NCBI GenBank assembly: GCA_963708715.1
Contig: CAVPSU010000001.1
Location: forward strand, 1,674,001 to 1,738,000
Direction of reading: 5' to 3'
Source: DAIOEK01 sp963708715
GTDB taxonomy: Bacteria > Chloroflexota > Anaerolineae > Anaerolineales > Anaerolineaceae
Length of the DNA stretch: 64,000 nt
Below the pieces are notes generated by a model. It was given only the letters and a program-made list of their open reading frames with translations. It ran no database searches and was not told the origin of the DNA. A program made the position numbers and the translations under genes. Below, one piece after another: positions 62,652 through 64,000 of this stretch (within the stretch, counting starts at the first letter, position 1; the number at the start of each line of letters is the position of its first letter).

Positions 62652-63566
62652 TTATCTTACCACTTGCACTGCGTTTTGAAGCATCTCTGCATATAAATAG
62701 TTACATTTTGAAGTAGGTGTCGCAAAGATCTCCCCGTCTGTATGTACAAAAAGTGGTCTATCGGAGGTCAGTTCGAATTTTTTAAATGTACTCATCGAAC
62801 AATCAGAGAGCTTCGCCTGGCTACCCTTCATTACTTCTGGCAGTATCCGCAGCATTCGCAAACGGCTGACATGGTCAACCATCAGATAATCCAGGCGCCC
62901 ATCATCTGGTTTCGAATCTGGAGTAACATGAAAACCGCCCCCTTCCCTATTCCCATTCATCAATACCAGCAGCATGAGGTCCTTGGACATTTCCTGATCG
63001 TCCACTGTAATTTTCAATTTGAAGGGTTCGTATTGAAATAGTATGGTTTGCAGGACAGCTATCAAATAGACGGAAAAACCTTGAAATACAGGTATCTTGC
63101 GGGACTTCAACGTGACAATTGTATCGAAACCGATCCCAATAGCGTTCGCCCAATATTCTTCCCGACCATGTTCATCTCTTACAATTCCGACATCAATTCC
63201 TTTTGGCGAACCGGATAAAGCCTGGCGCAATGCTTCTTCCGGGTTTGGGGAAATTCCACAAGCATAAGCGAGATCATTACCTGATCCGACTGGAACAATT
63301 CCTAATGCAGGTCGTTTGTCGGCGGGGACCTGCATCAATCCATTTAACACTTCATGCATGGTGCCGTCTCCACCTATCGCGACTACGAGATCATATCCTT
63401 CCAGTGCTGCCTGACGGGCTAACTCAGTGGCATGGGTGGGATATACAGTCCCCGTCCAATCAGCCCCTCCCAATTCATAGACAATTGGACGCAGCGCCGC
63501 AGCGATAGGCCAGGCTCTTCCCAGGTTAGCTTTCGGGTTGAAGATGAGCTTAACTCGTTTTGACAT
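62652..63566 (-). CDS. YegS/BmrU-like lipid kinase (diacylglycerol kinase family)
   Basis: The catalytic signature GGDGTMHEVLNGL is at about residues 65-77. NPKAN at the N-terminus binds phosphate, and IVPVGSGNDLAYA follows, with HTDGEIF near the C-terminus. Length 304 aa is normal. It phosphorylates a lipid such as diacylglycerol at the inner membrane face. The ATG at 63566 has GGAGAGA before it; a TTG at 63578 opens the frame earlier. It diverges from pfkA across a 125-bp gap. Confidence 0.9.
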   Translation of the reverse strand: MSKRVKLIFNPKANLGRAWPIAAALRPIVYELGGADWTGTVYPTHATELARQAALEGYDLVVAIGGDGTMHEVLNGLMQVPADKRPALGIVPVGSGNDLAYACGISPNPEEALRQALSGSPKGIDVGIVRDEHGREEYWANAIGIGFDTIVTLKSRKIPVFQGFSVYLIAVLQTILFQYEPFKLKITVDDQEMSKDLMLLVLMNGNREGGGFHVTPDSKPDDGRLDYLMVDHVSRLRMLRILPEVMKGSQAKLSDCSMSTFKKFELTSDRPLFVHTDGEIFATPTSKCNYLYAEMLQNAVQVVR

Positions 63567-63634
63567 TTGTCTCTCCAAATTGGATTAAGATAATTATATA
63601 TTCTCTTAACCCGTTGAAGGAAGACAAGATGCTA

Positions 63635-63662
63635 TTGGATTTATTCAAAAGCCTTCTATAAT
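63635..63662 (+). promoter_or_regulatory. Sigma-70-type promoter for pfkA
   Basis: TTGGAT at 63635-63640 and a perfect TATAAT at 63657-63662 have a 16-bp spacer. Transcription would start near 63669 and give a leader of about 23 bases containing GGAGGA before the pfkA start. Confidence 0.6.
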
Positions 63663-63691
63663 CAGCTTAAATACCATCACTGGAGGAATCC

Positions 63692-64000
63692 ATGAAAAAA
63701 ATTGCAGTATTAACTGGGGGCGGTGATGCACCCGGATTGAATGCGGTTCTGCGAGCGGTGGTAAAGACCACCATATTACATTTTGGCGGTGAGGTTCTGG
63801 GTGTCAAGGATGGGTTTGACGGCTTTGTCGAACCGGATGGAATTTTCCCGCTGAATCTGGAAGCCGTACGCGGGATTCTTCCCCGCGGAGGAACCATCCT
63901 GGGTACTGCGAACCGGGGGAATCCGTTTGCCCGGAAGATCCGAACAAACGGACAGTGGATAGTGGAAGACATTTCCCAGAAAATACTGGACAGGATCCAT
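63692..64000 (+). CDS. pfkA: 6-phosphofructokinase, partial (3' end off the right edge)
   Basis: I translated 103 residues. IAVLTGGGDAPGLNAVLRAV is the ATP-binding start of PfkA, followed by GVKDGFDGFV and ILPRGGTILGTANRGNPF, which holds the Gly-rich loop for the donor phosphate. The GGGDAPGLNAV form differs slightly from the E. coli GGDAPGMNAA, and such variants include PPi-dependent enzymes; residues that decide ATP or PPi use lie beyond this window. AGGAGG-type ribosome-binding site at 63682-63687. Confidence 0.92.
   Translation, partial: MKKIAVLTGGGDAPGLNAVLRAVVKTTILHFGGEVLGVKDGFDGFVEPDGIFPLNLEAVRGILPRGGTILGTANRGNPFARKIRTNGQWIVEDISQKILDRIH

Noticed and set aside
63593..63598. Reverse-strand -10 box for the lipid kinase gene
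   Set aside because: A TATAAT is present on the minus strand, but no -35 element at proper spacing was found, so it is not listed as a promoter.
1..64000. CRISPR arrays, tRNA or rRNA genes, integrases or transposases
   Set aside because: I saw no regularly spaced repeat array, no recognisable RNA gene and no recombinase or transposase motif in the translated frames.

Overview
The window is almost entirely one large surface-polysaccharide locus (about 1-59,500). It is followed by a short housekeeping stretch: kbl, a helicase-associated-domain protein, a lipid kinase and the start of pfkA. The likely source is an Anaerolineae-type Chloroflexota bacterium. I infer this from the gene style: many short ATGA-type overlaps, an EPS-type MarR regulator, a GxxExxY gene between GCAAAG repeats, a fused sulfate adenylyltransferase/APS kinase, and a Helicase_C_3-like protein next to kbl. 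No rRNA or tRNA is present to confirm it.

Layout. 1-8.7 kb: a partial GT-C membrane protein, two polyprenyl-phosphate-sugar synthases, a dTDP-Fuc4N set (rmlA-like, rfbB, wecE), a methyltransferase, and a reverse-strand GT-C protein. 8.7-16.5 kb: a well-formed promoter, a MarR-type regulator, a glycosyltransferase, GDP-fucose synthase, a broken GxxExxY gene inside a 28-bp inverted repeat, a Wzm/Wzt exporter with a C-terminal glycan-binding-type extension, a capsule-type glycosyltransferase and a methyltransferase. 16.5-25.6 kb: a nonulosonate-like cassette (PseB-type dehydratase, RmlD-type reductase, NeuB with SAF domain, GT4, AAC(3)-fold acetyltransferase, DUF4910 metallopeptidase-like protein, SpsF-type nucleotidyltransferase) and two GT-A proteins. 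25.6-29.5 kb: a sulfotransferase, a Gfo/Idh/MocA oxidoreductase, and a PAPS-making SAT/APS kinase that is interrupted by a frameshift.

29.6-47.7 kb: a PtmA-like SDR, a CMP-sugar synthetase fused to a KdsC-like phosphatase, a second NeuB lacking SAF, four paralogous membrane-anchored alkaline-phosphatase-superfamily proteins, a 69-residue membrane protein with a DPGSGS motif, a NoeA-like methyltransferase, a frameshifted capsule-type glycosyltransferase, two tandem sulfotransferases, a GT-C protein, a GT2 and a third cytidylyltransferase. 47.7-59.5 kb: a 2-hydroxyacid dehydrogenase, an SDR, an MptE-like (DUF115) protein, several GT2 and GT-C proteins, a Wzz-like protein, an O-antigen ligase/polymerase, a fourth sulfotransferase, a DUF1232 protein, a small Cys-rich protein and a bidirectional terminator that closes the locus.

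Inferred working model: nucleotide sugars (dTDP-Fuc4N, GDP-fucose, CMP-nonulosonates) are assembled by cytoplasmic transferases, exported by Wzm/Wzt, and decorated outside by GT-C enzymes fed by polyprenyl-phosphate sugars. Sulfate from PAPS is added by up to four sulfotransferases. The AlkP-superfamily paralogs may transfer a phospho-group outside the membrane. The parts that look least described are these AlkP paralogs with the small DPGSGS protein, and the PseB-RmlD-NeuB-AAC(3)-DUF4910-SpsF cassette. Three coding interruptions (about 11,657, 28,200 and 37,918) are either real decay or base-level sequence errors.
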